DNA from: Hyaloscypha bicolor E
Taxonomy: Eukaryota; Ascomycota; Leotiomycetes; Helotiales; Hyaloscyphaceae
Direction: 5' to 3'
Assembly (NCBI RefSeq): GCF_002865645.1
Contig: NW_020194693.1
Span: 930,001 to 994,000, forward strand
Length of the DNA stretch: 64,000 nt
The position numbers and the translations under genes are program-made. Within the stretch, counting starts at the first letter, position 1; each line of letters opens with the position of its first letter. Positions 49,572 through 61,368 of this stretch are shown piece after piece. A model generated the notes under the pieces. The model saw only the letters and a program-made list of their open reading frames with translations, did no database searches and was not told where the DNA came from.

Positions 49572-50695
49572 CAACCGCTCAACCGAAAGACAACACTCAA
49601 ATTCAAATGTTCCGCTCGGATATCACACAGCCCTAGTCCCCTCGCTCCCCTATTTACCCGAACAGAGTCCTATTATTACCCACCACTCACCATCCTCCGA
49701 TGACCCTCGCTTCCCGCAACAGCCATCTTCCACCCCGAAAATATATTAACATCCCGCCTCATGACACTGTCCCAGCCACAATCTCCACATCACCTCCCCA
49801 ACCGCTTTTCACACCTTCCAGATGCGACTTGAATGTCATCCTCCGTCAGGCACAAGAACACCATGTGATAGGAACAGGAGGCAAGATATGTATTGTTGCA
49901 TGTCGGCCGGGTAATCTGGCTTTATCCACCACATTTGCATTCTTTCACCAAGAAAATACGAAGGGTGTTGGTGCTAGGATGTATGTACAAGGATGGTTAC
50001 GACATTGAAAGTGAGCAGTGAAAGAGATTAGAAGAAGATAGTGATAGGGAGAAGAGGTTTGTGAGTAAAAGAATAGCGTAAAAAGGGGGTGTGAGAGATA
50101 TTTCTCTGCAGCACTGTAGCAACAAGCAACAAGTGCAGCATGGGACGGTAGGTTGGGATCCGTCTTTTTCATAGGATACACACTGTGGGGATGCTGTGAC
50201 CCTTGATTTTGGTTCTTCGGGGATGTTTGGGACAGTTGTGTCTAGGTCAAGGAGTTCTTCGCAGACGAAGGAGATGAGATGGTTGTCAGGCACAAGGTTA
50301 TTGTCAAAGGATCAGAAGACATGGGATGAAGATTTGAGAGAGGGATAGGTTATGAAAGGAGGAAGGGATGCGATATCCTTGGTGAAGTGGGACAATGGTG
50401 AGTTCGGGAATGACAATATCCTGACTGGGACACACAGAAAGGTATCGTTGTCCAGGGACAGCGATGAGAATGTGTGATGGCCAGTTCTCCAGACTTTGGA
50501 GGAGCATACATACGATAAGAGAAATCGGGCTTGGCCAGGTTGGGAAGGCATTTCATATTTTGCAAAAGGTGAACTTAGTATTATTAATGTCCCCACAGTT
50601 TTGATCATACACCTCCTACTCATATAAAGCAAATGGTGATGGTATCAATCCCGAACGCCGTCGCTAAAGTCAATTTTATATGCCAAGGATCGCAC
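49572..50695. other. Intergenic region with unassigned ORFs
   Basis: Open stretches exist on both strands (for example + 49700-50008 and - 50312-50632), but none has a recognisable domain. Frames on the minus strand at 50160-50600 look weakly protein-like (LENWPSHILIAVPGQ, ISFVCEELLDLD) and may be remnants of a decayed gene. I cannot name it. Confidence 0.35.
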
Positions 50696-51868
50696 TCATA
50701 CGCTGAACGAGGAGATATAATACTGCAGAAGACGTTAGCTGGTGTCATGGAAAATGCAGCGGAGCGATTACGGTCAATACCGATTCATCCGCTCCATCAT
50801 CGTAGTTAGATAGATAGACGTAAAGAATCAGAGCATGCTCATCAGCAAAACATGCAATCACCCTCCCACCAAGTCGCCCAACACTCAACACCTTTCCCCA
50901 ATCACGCCCATCAATCCTAACCGTCGACCAAGCATCAGGCCCCGCAGCCTTCAACTTCGCACTCGGAAGATTCTCCAAGTCCCCATCCTCAATCTGCCCA
51001 GGATCCAGCTCCGGATTTGTAAGACCAGTCCACACACTCGAGATATTCAGCGAATCTGTAGCAATGCTAAGCTTCAGACTCCCATGCATATTTGCAGCCA
51101 ACTCCAGCTTCGGAGCCACAGCACTAGAACTTCCGCTTTTCGTACTAGTTGTTGTGGCCATCGCGAGTTTCGTGAATCGGTCAGAGATGGCCTTGAGTTG
51201 GATGAGAGAGGGAAGAATAATATGTGCATCTGGTTCTCGAACTCGAGGCTCATGAATCCCTTCTACGCTGACGGCAGTCAAGACTCGGATAGGGATATCT
51301 TGCGTGACAACTGTCTCTCGGTCTCTCATGTTTGCATCGAGAGCTTCCTCTCGGAATGCATTGTCGCCGAATGGATCTGCATTTGCTCCGTTCAAGAACC
51401 CGTTCGCACTGTTCCCGCTGCTCATTGTGTTTGTGATGATTGTGAGGGAGAGGACTGGAATTCCATCTTTCTTTGTGAGTCGGATCGAGGCGGATGTTGC
51501 ATTAATAGCAGACTTCAAAGCGCGGTGCAGCGGCGGGAGGGGTAACTCGAGGTTGATGGTATTGTTCGGAGCGGCGGATTGGATCGTGTAGTCTTCGAAG
51601 ATGGATTCGATAGACAATGAGCTGCAGAGCGTCAGAAGGTGATTTGTAGGTGGTGCTTCGATTACTTACGCCCATACTTGAGTGCCTGTCTCCGGGATGA
51701 TTGTGAAGCGTACAGCATCATCGTCGAGGCGGACCCATGCTACCTTTCCTAAAGACGATAGCGAAGCAGTGAGCTCTGATGAATCTGGTCAGTGGGGTTT
51801 CTAGGCTCGAGGGAGGAAGACCCACTCGAGAAAGTTTGGATATTTCGAACTGAAGTCTTGAACCTCAT
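50696..51868 (-). CDS. hus1: HUS1, checkpoint clamp subunit
   Basis: Four exons on the minus strand, 51826-51868, 51670-51775, 50772-51621 and 50696-50722, with introns of 50, 48 and 49 nt, give 341 residues. The start is the ATG at 51868, reading MRFKTSVRNIQTFSKLTASL. Further motifs are GKVAWVRLDDDAVRFTIIPE, FEDYTIQS, INLELPLPPLHRALKSA, IRLTKKDGIPVLSL and, near the end, WGKVLSVGRLGGRVIACF. The short last exon ends YYISSFSV. This is the Hus1/Mec3 family: with Rad9 and Rad1 it forms the PCNA-like 9-1-1 ring that is loaded at damaged DNA to activate the ATR/Mec1 checkpoint in the nucleus. Length fits other filamentous fungi. A Gly/Asn-rich loop near residue 125 is typical of fungal versions. 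Splicing is in phase throughout, so the model is firm. Confidence 0.92.
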
Positions 51869-52130
51869 GGTGTGAATAGAAGAAAGAAGAGCATGGGCAG
51901 TTGGGAGACGTGTCGCGCGTACCCTTGTACAGTACCCCGCTTAACCTTCCAATGTCGTTAGCGCGAAATGCGACTACATCAATCTTCACTCTCCACCCTT
52001 CACAACCATTTTGTGCAATGTTCGCACGTGAGATACAGCTGCATCATTTCAATTTGCTAAGTACGACTTTGAATGTTCTTGTTACTACAGTTACAATCCA
52101 TTCCAATTGTTCCATACACGTCCCATCGAA

Positions 52131-54656
52131 TCACCTCTCGTATAAACGGCGGCCGGATACACTCCGTCTCAATGTACCAGCTGGGGATGGATCTCTGGTA
52201 CTGATGCTACCAGGCCGCTCTCCAAAGATGAGATTACTCTCAGCAGTCAAACGCTGACGAAGTGCAGCAATGTCCAACGAAGTGGCAGTACTGTCACGGG
52301 CCCCCTGAAGCATTTCAATTGGCGACAACAGAGCCGGGCGGGAGCGAGGCGGAACGGAATTGCGACCACCTTGCAGGGCAGGGAGAGGAGGGGATTGTGT
52401 TGGCGGTCTTGTGGCTGCAAGGAGATGCGGGCTGCGTCTGGAGGGAACAATGAATGAAGCCGTCGCAGCGTCAAAGATCGCAGGGTTGTGGTGATGTGCA
52501 GGCACCTTGCGGTCGGGGCTCGTCATCAAATCGGACCAGGCCTCTTGCTCTTCTGGCTTGACAGTCTCACCATCCTCGTCGTCGTCAAACTCGTCGTCAT
52601 CATTCGCGCTAGTCTTTGGCAATGGCGAAGGCGGCTGAATGTTGAGTGTGATCTGGGCTGAAGCATGACCACTCAGCATATCTCCTGCCAAGAACTCATC
52701 ACCCCGGCTTCGAGAATCCGCGTTCATCTCATCCATGAACCGAGCGTATTCCGAATCGGCCCGCTGAGAAAATGCACCACGATTGCTCCGTTGGCCACGG
52801 CGATTTCTCTTCCTAAACTCTGCAATGGCCCCACCACCAAGCATACCTTGTGGCGTAAGCATGTTGTGATCGGCAAAAGGGTCATCAACACCTAGGTTAC
52901 CGAATCCGCTCTGCATGTTGGTGATCTCCTGAAGCGAAATACTGCTCCGAAATGGTGGGTGGGTTGGAGTGCCTGCGCGAGCGTGTCTGTCTCGAGCACC
53001 CAGTGGTGCGTGTAAGAGGATCTGCTCACCGAATGGATGTTGTGTCACAGGACCCCGAAGGCCAAAGTTGTGTACACCACCAACGTTGCTATCATGCATA
53101 ACAGCTGGTTCGCTCAAACCTCCGGCGAGCATTTCGTCCATGCTGGGAAGCCTCAACTGGTTATTCGGAGGAGCCATACCGTCACGGGTGTTCTCTTCGG
53201 TGAAGGTGCCTTTGTGATAGAGAGACGCCTGGGAGGTACGAGTATTCTCGATGTGTTGATAGCTTTGCATGAAAGCACCTGGAAGGCTTCCAGTACGCGG
53301 GACCATTTGAGCGGCGCGGGCAGCCAGAGCACCAGGTGCTTGATCATCAGCAAAACTGCCAGAGCCGCGGACTTGCTCGGATGAACCCGAGTTGCCATGT
53401 GCCAACCGACGCTCCCGCATAAGTTGTTCCGCATGGAGCCTGTTGGCGTTCTGCTGACCTGGATGCAATGGCCGGTTGATATTCTTTGGAAAGTCGGGTG
53501 GATAGCCTTCAACCTTTCCGGCCCGAGTAGAGAATGATGAGCTACCAACCAGAGTCGCCGAGATGGGACGAGCCGGTGGATCCATCTTGCTAGTGCCCTG
53601 AACGATGTGTTTTGCCTTCTGATCGGTCAAGACACGCCGAACTTTTTCGTCACCCTCAACCGTTTGCTCTGCTTGTTCATTGACATTAGCTTGGCGATGA
53701 TTTCCATTATTCTCAACGACTTTCTGTTGGCGGAGATTGGCATTGTTGTTTTGATGCATGCCACTACCGTCAATGACTTGCTGTTGCTGGCGATTGACAC
53801 GGGTGTTCCTCAAGCCAGTGGTACTGTGCGTCTGACGGCCAAGACGTGGGACGTAAGTTCGTCGAATCTCCTCGATGTTCATCTGCTCATTGTATCGCCG
53901 GAGTCGAAATCTCGTGTTCTCTCGCTTCAGATGCTGTTGCAGAGTGCCGGATTCGTTGATTTGTGCGATGACTTGTTTGCCAGCATTGCCGAATCGGGTG
54001 TCAACGGAACTTCCCATATGTGCAGCTCCAGGCACATCAGACTTGTTGGCTACCGAGTAAACGGAGACCGTGTTAGACAGACTGGCGAATCTCGACGGGA
54101 CTTGGGTATAGGTTCCGGATTCGAGAGTGACTTTTGTGAGGCTGGTCGGATCTAGCTTCTGGGTTCGAAAATCATCGAAGGGATCTGGTTGTGCAGTCTC
54201 TCCGCTGTTGATGCTTTCTCCATCCTCCTCGGTGTTGATACGAGTGGCAACCCGAGCCTCTCCTTCGTATCTTTGTCTAGTAACTTTGATGTCTCGAATA
54301 GCTTTGTCGACTAAAGCAATTTGGTTCATGAATGGATGCCCGGCGTCAGCATCAAACTCATCAACAGGATCCTGACAAGTTGTTAGCTATACATAACAAA
54401 CACAAGTCTTCGCTCTTCTTCTTACCAGTGGTCCAAAACTGAGACAGGTACCATTGTCAAACTTTCTAGTCCTCTGCGTGGCTGCCGGTCCGACACGATG
54501 GTACGCCTGGTTTGCCAGTGTTAGCTCCGTTACCCCCAGTGGATTATAGCATTTCACCTGTGCAAATCCCTCAGACGGTGTGCTCGGTCGACCAGGAACA
54601 CCCAGCCCCCAAGTGAGGTTACTTGGGTGTGGGTGAGGGCTTGGATTCTGCGACAT
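52131..54656 (-). CDS. Hypothetical long disordered protein
   Basis: Three exons, 54558-54656, 54426-54506 and 52131-54371, with introns of 51 and 54 nt (GTGAAA..ACCAG and GTAAGA..TCAG), give 806 residues. The ATG at 54656 reads MSQNPSPHPHPSNLTWGLG, and the first ~120 residues look the most ordered (QIALVDKAIRDIKVTRQRYE). The remainder is polar and low-complexity: a Gln/Asn-rich stretch near residues 230-310, an acidic EFDDDEDGE patch near residue 660 and a Ser/Arg/Pro-rich tail ending GRRLYER. There is no signal peptide, membrane segment or catalytic motif. I do not recognise the family. It ends 262 bp upstream of the HUS1 start on the same strand, so the HUS1 promoter is confined to that gap. 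Confidence 0.75.
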
Positions 54657-54945
54657 CTTTTGACGTGCAATACAGCTAGTATGTTTGCGGCCTTTCTGTG
54701 ATGTTCTATTCTCTGTTCGCCAGTTAGTTTCTTGCAAATATTTCTTTTGACGCCAGAAAAGTAGATCTTTGAGACACAGTAAGGGGGTTTCGTAGATAAT
54801 TTTGAGGGTGTGTTTGTTTTGTGCACTTGTCCTGAATGACGGAACAAACGATAAAGGGAGAGATCGGAACAGCACTTCCAATGGCAATACAACTCCAACC
54901 CCCAATTCTGGATTTCAAGAGCCCAGCGGCATAGGAAAGGGTACT
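54657..54945. promoter_or_regulatory. Upstream region of the disordered-protein gene
   Basis: This is sequence between the minus-strand start at 54656 and a doubtful plus-strand ORF. It presumably contains the leader and promoter of the former. No specific site is recognised. Confidence 0.3.
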
Positions 54946-55524
54946 ATGGTGCTCAGGGGGGAGAGATACAGCAGCTGGAAGCACACAAGAGGTAGTGTTT
55001 ATGAACGAGCCGGCATCGACACCGGCTCGCACCCAACACCTCACAAACGTGAGCCGGATACTAATGACCGGATATTCAGGAAGAAGCGGAGGATGATCAG
55101 GGGATCAATGAAGGTGCGAAGGGTGGAAAGGACAGGAGATGACCCAAAATTCTCCAAAACTGACGCCGACAGTTCGCTCCACTGTCTCATGAAGCCGAGC
55201 AGGACCGACACCGTTCCAACAAAGAACAACATGTCCAGCAACAGAGATAGAATGATCAACAGCATATCTGAGGAGGCAGAAGGGGTGAACGGCAAGATAT
55301 CTCGATGCTCCCAAACTGACGCCGACCGAGAGATTGTGCTCCTCCCTGAACGCGAGCCGGACCCGCCGAAACGGGTAATAAACAAACAGAAAAGGACTTA
55401 CCCAGTACGTCCTCTTTCACAGAAAAGGAGATGGAACCAACTGCAGTTGGCTGTCAAGCACTGCTTTGCCGCTGTGCGAGGTGCGATGTGGAAGGATGCT
55501 GTGGTTGTGGGAAAGAAAAATTGA
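54946..55524 (+). CDS. Doubtful hypothetical ORF, basic, 192 residues
   Basis: An open frame from the ATG at 54946 to 55524, rich in Arg, Lys, Asp and Ser, has no recognisable domain. The phrase KTDADS near residue 75 recurs as QTDADR about 50 residues later, and the DNA shows AACTGACGCCGAC at both places. The minus strand is also open at 55041-55385 and would encode a hydrophobic segment. Either frame, or neither, may be real. No intron signals help to decide. Confidence 0.25.
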   Translation: MVLRGERYSSWKHTRGSVYERAGIDTGSHPTPHKREPDTNDRIFRKKRRMIRGSMKVRRVERTGDDPKFSKTDADSSLHCLMKPSRTDTVPTKNNMSSNRDRMINSISEEAEGVNGKISRCSQTDADREIVLLPEREPDPPKRVINKQKRTYPVRPLSQKRRWNQLQLAVKHCFAAVRGAMWKDAVVVGKKN

Positions 55525-55861
55525 ATGAAGAGGTGGAAGTTGGTGTTCGTTTTCTGTTCTGGAGCCTCGTCCTCATGCAGATGCGGATAGCCTTGTCCTC
55601 ACGTGGGCGCTATGAGGACGAGGCTCTGATATCGATACCGGAGAGATTTAGGGGCTATTCACCGATCTTTCTTCTATTTTGCCAGAAGAGTCCCGAACCT
55701 TCGAAACTTCAATCTACCAGATCAATTGGTACACTGAAGAAGTCCTCACCGGTAATGCCTCTAATTCCTCTAGAACGTTGAGGCACTGCTAATCTCATTG
55801 TCCAACCAGCTTTCGTGCAATAAATCCCCTTATCCAGCAAGCCACCGTTCAACAAGTCAAA
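55525..55861. other. Gap between small ORFs
   Basis: Nothing recognisable is seen. Frames are short. It could contain the promoter of the ORF at 55862. Confidence 0.3.
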
Positions 55862-56263
55862 ATGAGGGCACCAGATTCGGCACCATTGAACTGGAAGCCC
55901 AGCAGAGCGCATTTCAAAGAGCCCTTTGAGGGGAAAGTCCAGATTACGGCTACGGTTACTGAGGAGGTTCCTGATCACGAGATCCGCGAGAGTATCGAGA
56001 TCGACGAGAAGGAAAACGGACTGAAGAGAGGCCTGCGGAAGATGACACGCTTCGGAAAACGCGTCATTAAGAAGATCGAGAAGTGGGCAAAGGGGATGGG
56101 CAAGAAAATAGAACGGAAGACGGGAGAATTGTCGTTGCGGAAGAGGGAGAGAAGAAACGCCATGTCCTACCACAGCACGGGGGATTATATGCGGGATGAG
56201 GGAATGATGTTGGCGATGAAGGATAGAGAGGAGTTGGCGGTATACCAGAGGGGCAGAAACTGA
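55862..56263 (+). CDS. Small basic hypothetical protein, 133 residues
   Basis: This single-exon ORF has a good start context (GTCAAAATGAGG). The product is highly charged. An acidic stretch (HEIRESIEIDEKEN) is followed by a Lys/Arg-rich predicted helix containing KMTRFGKRVIKKIEKWAKG, then a neutral tail. There is no signal peptide or membrane segment. I do not recognise a family; short proteins with such a basic amphipathic helix occur in many fungi without known function. Confidence 0.5.
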   Translation: MRAPDSAPLNWKPSRAHFKEPFEGKVQITATVTEEVPDHEIRESIEIDEKENGLKRGLRKMTRFGKRVIKKIEKWAKGMGKKIERKTGELSLRKRERRNAMSYHSTGDYMRDEGMMLAMKDREELAVYQRGRN

Positions 56264-56384
56264 GGTTGCAGAGAGCTTGCTTGCATTGCTTGCAGAATGT
56301 ACGAGCCAAGCAGGAACATTGCTGCGACTGTCCTCACTCGTATCTTGTAATCTTACAATGGCTCGTATGAGGTAACTTCATTCC

Positions 56385-56633
56385 ATGCTCCAACCCGTTC
56401 CAAAACCACCCAAGAGTGTCATTTACAGAATTCCGTCACCAGAAGAACTCGTCTTCGCCCCCGGATACTACGCAAACTACCCCTCATTCAAGCTCTCAAT
56501 CCTCGGACACATATGGTCCAATAATCGTGTTGACGCTCTCCAGCAAGCTCTCCATCGGCCCACTCGGATCATTGTAACCTCCTTCAACACATCCGGTGCC
56601 ACCGCGAACAAACTCTGGAACACAAAGCACTAG
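56385..56633 (+). CDS. Doubtful small ORF, 82 residues
   Basis: An ATG-to-stop frame with no recognisable domain. Because the chloroperoxidase-like pseudogene on the opposite strand should extend into this area, the ORF may be an antisense shadow of its decayed 3' part (minus-strand YFFxxPF-like positions can no longer be read clearly). Confidence 0.2.
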   Translation: MLQPVPKPPKSVIYRIPSPEELVFAPGYYANYPSFKLSILGHIWSNNRVDALQQALHRPTRIIVTSFNTSGATANKLWNTKH

Positions 56634-56689
56634 AAATTACTCCCCTCCAACAAATGAGCACTATTGTAAATCTCCCCGTCAAATTCCCT

Positions 56690-57300
56690 AGATTAAGAAC
56701 AGCTTAGGGATCCACTTTCCACGTGTCGCCACCAATAGAAAACATCCCAGAAAGGCCTTGTGGTATGCCGAGGAGGCCGAGCCCACTTAGTATATTCTTG
56801 TCTGCGGAGAGCGGTCCGCTAATCGAATTAACTGGGTCAAGGGAGAGGATGTTGCCGTTCAAGATTGCGCTGCAGATGGCGAGGAAGCTGGCGATGCCTA
56901 CGCCGAGACCTTAGACTTTCCTTGGTCAGCAGGGGGAATCAGGGCTTGAGGCATGGGAAATACCTAAGACTATCTGGGTGGCGATGTCTGTCCAGGCTGC
57001 TACTCCGTTGTGAGGGAGGTAGTTGTGATTTACTAAAGCACCCAGACCGGTTCATAGACCACTCTGATCTCCAGCGTCAAAGTTGGGTGGCACGAAAGCA
57101 TGCTTGCCTGTTACATCTACCAGTTGAGTTGCGGGATCGGAAGTCACTGCTCGCTTCTCAGGGTTTCTTAGTGAAGCAGATGCAAACCGAGTTGCCACAT
57201 TTTCTGCCACATGGGGAAATGCTGAGGTGGAAAGGGGCAAAGCGGCCAGCGCGGCGTGGAAGAAGAGAGATCTCAACTTGAGGGTTTTAAAAGAGTACAA
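56690..57300 (-). pseudogene. Chloroperoxidase / unspecific peroxygenase-like pseudogene (heme-thiolate family)
   Basis: The minus-strand ATG at 57300 opens a secretory N-terminus (MYSFKTLKLRSLFFHAALAALPLSTSAFP) followed by GKHAFVPPNFDAGDQ. A TGA at 57052-57054 then stops the frame. Reading on gives TGLGALVNHNYLPHNG and AAWTDIATQIVLG, a 54-nt intron (about 56917-56970), then ASFLAICSAILNG and LGLLGIPQGLSG, which follows the heme-haloperoxidase (PF01328) pattern. In the family the segment at the stop is GPCPGLNALANH, whose Cys is the proximal heme ligand. Here that Cys codon (TGC) is TGA, and the flanking Pro positions are altered. A further stop (TAA) follows near 56705, and the distal part toward 56400 is scrambled. 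The gene is inactive. An ancestral role as a secreted oxidase or peroxygenase is inferred from the family. Confidence 0.82.
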
Positions 57301-57914
57301 ATGAAAACGAACCGAAGTGAGAAAGGATAAACCCCCTGGCAGAGGGAGGTATGGGATTTTAAAATGCCTAAGTTACTAACAACACAGATCAGAGAGATTT
57401 CTAGGTGGCGCTCATGAACGGAACGGAGGCTCATCCGAGGCTAGAGTAGAGACTTTAAGTTAAGTTTTATTGTAAGCTTAACTGTAGATCACCAATAAGC
57501 CCTCCGTAGTTCCTGGTGAAGAGGGAGCTAAGCTCAGGTGGTGCTTGTGTGAGAGACTCGTGAACGTCATTTGCTTAACCAGAATCGGAACTAAACAGTT
57601 ATCAAATCAGGACATCAAATAAACACTGGAGAAGAAGAAATGTGGGAAGTAAAAGACTTGTCCCAAATTCTCGGTAGTTCGCGGCCTGTTATACAGCTCA
57701 ACGCATGCCAGCGGAGCATCCGTAAGCCATTCCTATCCAGGTTTGTTCTCAGAAGAAGAAACTGAAACTGAACCCATTGACTCCTTGAGTGTCTGTCCAG
57801 CCCAGGATCGCAGAACTCCCAAAATTAGATACAAGGTATCCTCCCCAGTGACCAGTTACCCCTCATTCATTATCTCATCTCTGAGCGAGATGATCGCGAA
57901 CGCCTTCATCTGCC
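57301..57914. other. Intergenic region
   Basis: No gene is recognised. Short ORFs such as 57743-57946 overlap the 3' end of the next gene in antisense and look random. Confidence 0.5.
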
Positions 57915-59435
57915 TCAAAAAGCGGTCTCAATGCCCCAAGCCTTGACATCTGCAATCAATTGATCGACACCCCTAAATCCGACTCTCTGGCCAGTCTTAT
58001 CCAGCTCGACGGTTGGGAACGCCAACTCCTTCTCCAAGCCACCCACTCCATTCCCCTCATCAATCTGGCCAACGCTCTTGATATCGGAGAACAATCCTTG
58101 CACCCCCTGACCTTGCTCGCCCTGAATCTCAAAGAATGGCAGACCAGCAGCAGCATAACTCTCAGCCGTGACTGGGGAAGGAGGTGGTGCGGTGCCGGTA
58201 ACGCGTTCAAAGACGTCGGCCGACAAGAGTTGGATGTTAAACATGGCTGTGTTGTCATTGTCCCACGCGGAAGACGGGTGAGGATCGCGGAGGATAGATT
58301 GCTTGATGAGACCACCAACGCCGAGGGACATCTCACCGTTGGGAATTGGGTGAGCAGGGATGAGGGCACCGCCACCTTGGAGGTTGAAGACCAGGTTTAT
58401 GATGGATTTCTAAACGGTGATTAGCTTTGAATGCTTTTGTGGAAATCGGATTCTGAGTGACTTACGTCTTCGATACCATAAGAGTAGAGCAGACGGTCTG
58501 CTTGAGTTAGCTATAAAAATGATAAGAGAGTAGGGACAGAGTTACCCTTCTCGAGGCGACGATTTTGGTACAGAAGAGCCATCTGCTCAACAGGAATTTC
58601 AGTGCGCTCAGAAATGGCTTTTAACAACTTGAAGACCGTGTGACTGATTCGGACCTTTAAGAAGATTGAGGATCCTCCAAGACGATTAACCTGAATGACA
58701 CCAAAGCTAGCCTTCTTGATCGGAGTAACCATGATCTGAATGCCGCCAACAGTATCATCATTTGCGATCTGTGCCTCGACCGAGTATCCAGAGCCAGTGG
58801 GAACTGCGACGAATTGCGCGACTGTGCCATTTTGCTTTGCAATACCATCAAGCCAAAGCTGCGAATGATTGGCGGGTTCAATAACAGCGTAGTCTTGGAT
58901 GGGCTTTTGCTCATTGAGAAGGCGGGCTCGACGGAGGGCAGTGGCGAAGGTCTCGGGGATGGGCTCACCAGAGATGGCGTTAATGCCTCCAAGGAGGACC
59001 TTGACTGCGAAAGGGCGGGTAGACTTGAAGCGGATCCAAAGAGCCTCCCGTACTGTTGCTTTGTATAAGCTAGGGGTCTAAACAGACTAGCTAAGATGGC
59101 AATGGAAGATGAGACGGACCATGAACAGGCATGAAACAACCGCCCTTGAGCATCATGCCCTCGGGAAGAGTCTCCTCGTAATGAGCAACATTATAAAGAG
59201 GGAAGTTTCCAAGGTTTGGCGGAAGATGATAAGTAGTGCCATCATCAGGCTGTGTCCTAGTCAGCTCTTTCCAATAGCGCAAAAAGACGGGAAGACTTAC
59301 AACGCGGATAGTGCGCTTGAAGGAGACAGCAAGAGCGTTTTGATCGTCGCCTTGATGGACGTAGAGGCACCCGTGGGCATTAAGGTCAGGAATCGGCTTG
59401 CCAAGCTTGACCCTAAGTTTATTCTCTGCCGCCAT
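57915..59435 (-). CDS. Hypothetical protein with ubiquitin-like domain
   Basis: Five exons on the minus strand, 59301-59435, 59120-59249, 58546-59052, 58466-58497 and 57915-58409, with introns of 51, 67, 48 and 56 nt, give 432 residues in phase. The start is the ATG at 59435 (MAAENKLRVKLGKPIPDLNA). Residues about 1-220 form a domain with VHQGDDQNALAVSFKR, REALWIRFKSTRPFAVKVLLGGIN and GYSVEAQIANDDTVGGIQIMVTP. Residues about 235-300 form a ubiquitin-like fold: IFLKVRISHTVFKLLKAIS, PVEQMALLYQNRRLEK, LYSYGIEDKSIINLVFNLQGGG. The C-terminal ~140 residues are unassigned. Similar ubiquitin-like proteins are widespread in filamentous fungi, but I know no assigned role. The domain ends in LQGGG yet is internal, so conjugation is unlikely without cleavage. 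Confidence 0.78.
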
Positions 59436-59897
59436 CTTGGAGACCTTTTGCGGCGATTTGGGATCTAGACGAGTAAAGTAAGGGAAAGCAAAAGGCAAAA
59501 TAGCGCGGTGTTGAAGGTGTTGAAAGATGATAAGTGGGAGAAGAGGACTGGGGGGATGAGGGAGGTAAATTTATGAACGAGGAAGACCGCTAGACGTTCG
59601 CTTTTGGAATCTGCAAGGCAACAGTACGTCATAACAGCAACGCGAGACACAAAGAGGAAGAATTCACCGAAATATAGGTGCGACGGTGCTGCCTCGGAGA
59701 GCAATGTCCAAATCTCAAGGAACATTGATGATAACCATGCTAAAATGTCATGCTTGCAAACCAAATTGGACAAAGACCACCATACTAAAAGAACCAACTC
59801 CAAGTTGGCAATCCCCACTATCTCAAGTCCTCTTCAACTTTGATGTTGGGCCTCTTGATTATTTTGTCCAAGTATATTAACTTAAGGTTACTCGGTC
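59436..59897. other. Intergenic region
   Basis: Nothing recognisable is seen. It probably includes the promoter of the ubiquitin-like-domain gene and the 3' UTR of the dehydrogenase gene. Confidence 0.5.
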
Positions 59898-61011
59898 TCA
59901 ATCAACTTTGACGACAACCTTCCCGAAATGGCCCCCTTTGAACAAATACTCAAACCCTTCCTTCGCCTCCTCGAAACTGAACACCCTATCCACCACCGGG
60001 TTAATCTTCTTCTCATCATAAAATTTCAACATCTCCTCCAGTCTCTCCCGCGGCCCGTTCAACAGCCCTTTCAATGTGACATTCCTCCTCAATGCCAGCA
60101 CATTCGTATTGGTCCTATCTCCCATGGCGTCTTCCTTGCCAGACAGGTATCCAATGCAGTTGATTAATCCTCCAAAAGCAATACAATCAAACGACTTCCT
60201 CAATGTTTGGGCTCCGCCATTCTCGAAAATGATGTCCACCCCCTCGCCATCCGTCATCTTCAGCACCTCTTGTTCCCACTCTGGATTCGTCTTATAGTTA
60301 ATTGTCTTATCTGCCCCAAGATTCTGGGCCAGCTCGAGTTTCTCATCCGAACTAGAAGTAATGATCACTGCCCATCATCAGCCCTGCCCTCCCATCCCAC
60401 TCCGAATAAATCATACCTTCAGCACCACTCGCCTTCGCAATCTGCAACCCACTAATCGCCACGCCTCCAGTCCCCTGGATCAATACCTTCTCCCCCTTTC
60501 CACCTGGCTGTCCCAGTGTCCTCATCCCATTAACCGCCATCCAAGCCGTCAACCCCGCAATTGGCAACGTAGCTGCCTCCTCATCACTCAAATATGGCGG
60601 CTTGCTCACCAACGCCTCCGCATCAAACACCCTATATTCCTGCAGCACACCATCCAATGGAAACCCCAGACCATGCTTCATATGCTCTGCCTTAACCTGG
60701 CCTTTCAAATGCGTCTGATTGAAGATAGAAAGGACCTTTTCGCCTGTTTTGAAGCGAGGGGAGTTGGATAGGAGGATGGTGCCACACATGTCGGAGCAAG
60801 GGACCAAAGCAGAAGATTGGGAGCCGGTAGTGGAGTGGTGGTTGTAGAGGCCCATTATCACTTCTGTATCGCGGTAGTTGAGGGAGACGGCATGGATCTT
60901 GACCAGTACTTCACCTGGTCCTGGAGATGGGAGGGAAGAGCTGGAGAGGGCGATGTTCGAGATGCCGGATTGTGTAGTGAGCCATTGGCGGTTCTGGGTG
61001 GGGAGAGACAT
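59898..61011 (-). CDS. Zinc-type alcohol dehydrogenase-like / quinone oxidoreductase (MDR superfamily)
   Basis: Two exons, 60417-61011 and 59898-60367, are joined across a 49-nt intron (GTATGA..GGCAG), giving 354 residues. The ATG at 61011 reads MSLPTQNRQWLTTQ. The GroES-like N-terminal domain shows PGPGEVLVKIHAVSLNYRD and LVPCSDMCG. The Rossmann NAD(P)-binding motif GTGGVAISGLQIAKASGAE is at residues 180-198, followed by LGADKTINY and FGKVVVKVD at the C-terminus. It belongs to the fungal medium-chain reductase group usually called zinc-type alcohol dehydrogenase-like. The structural-zinc cysteine cluster of classical ADHs is absent, so it is probably a zinc-free NADPH-dependent quinone or enone reductase in the cytosol. 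The substrate cannot be read from sequence. Confidence 0.87.
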
Positions 61012-61368
61012 CGTTGCCGCTGTTATGAAGAGGTGAAGTTTGAAGAAAAGAACGAAACTTGGAGAACGGTAGAGGAAGGGAAGGGAAGGGAAGGGAAGGA
61101 GAGATATGGAAGAGATGAGAAACGGAAACCAATACACTCGCAAATGACAAAGATAAAAATGGAAGACTGCCCCGCCATACTTCACCGTGGTTTTCTTATC
61201 GTTGTAAAAGAGGTGACGGAACTCCGAGCACGATTCAGTCTTTGGTGTTCAGCGCGGCGGAAATCCCACTTTCAATGCTGACTAATTGACCTCCATCACG
61301 TGCAATCTACCCCTTTTCAAATTCGGGATTCAGGAGATCTCGAATAACGGAACCGAGAGGAAGAGGTG

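Noticed and set aside
50160..50632. Possible decayed gene on the minus strand
   Set aside because: Fragments look protein-like, but they lie in different frames without splice sites and match no family I know.
55041..55385. Minus-strand ORF encoding a hydrophobic segment
   Set aside because: It is the complement of a charged plus-strand ORF; no start context, introns or partner exons could be found, so it is not called as a membrane protein.
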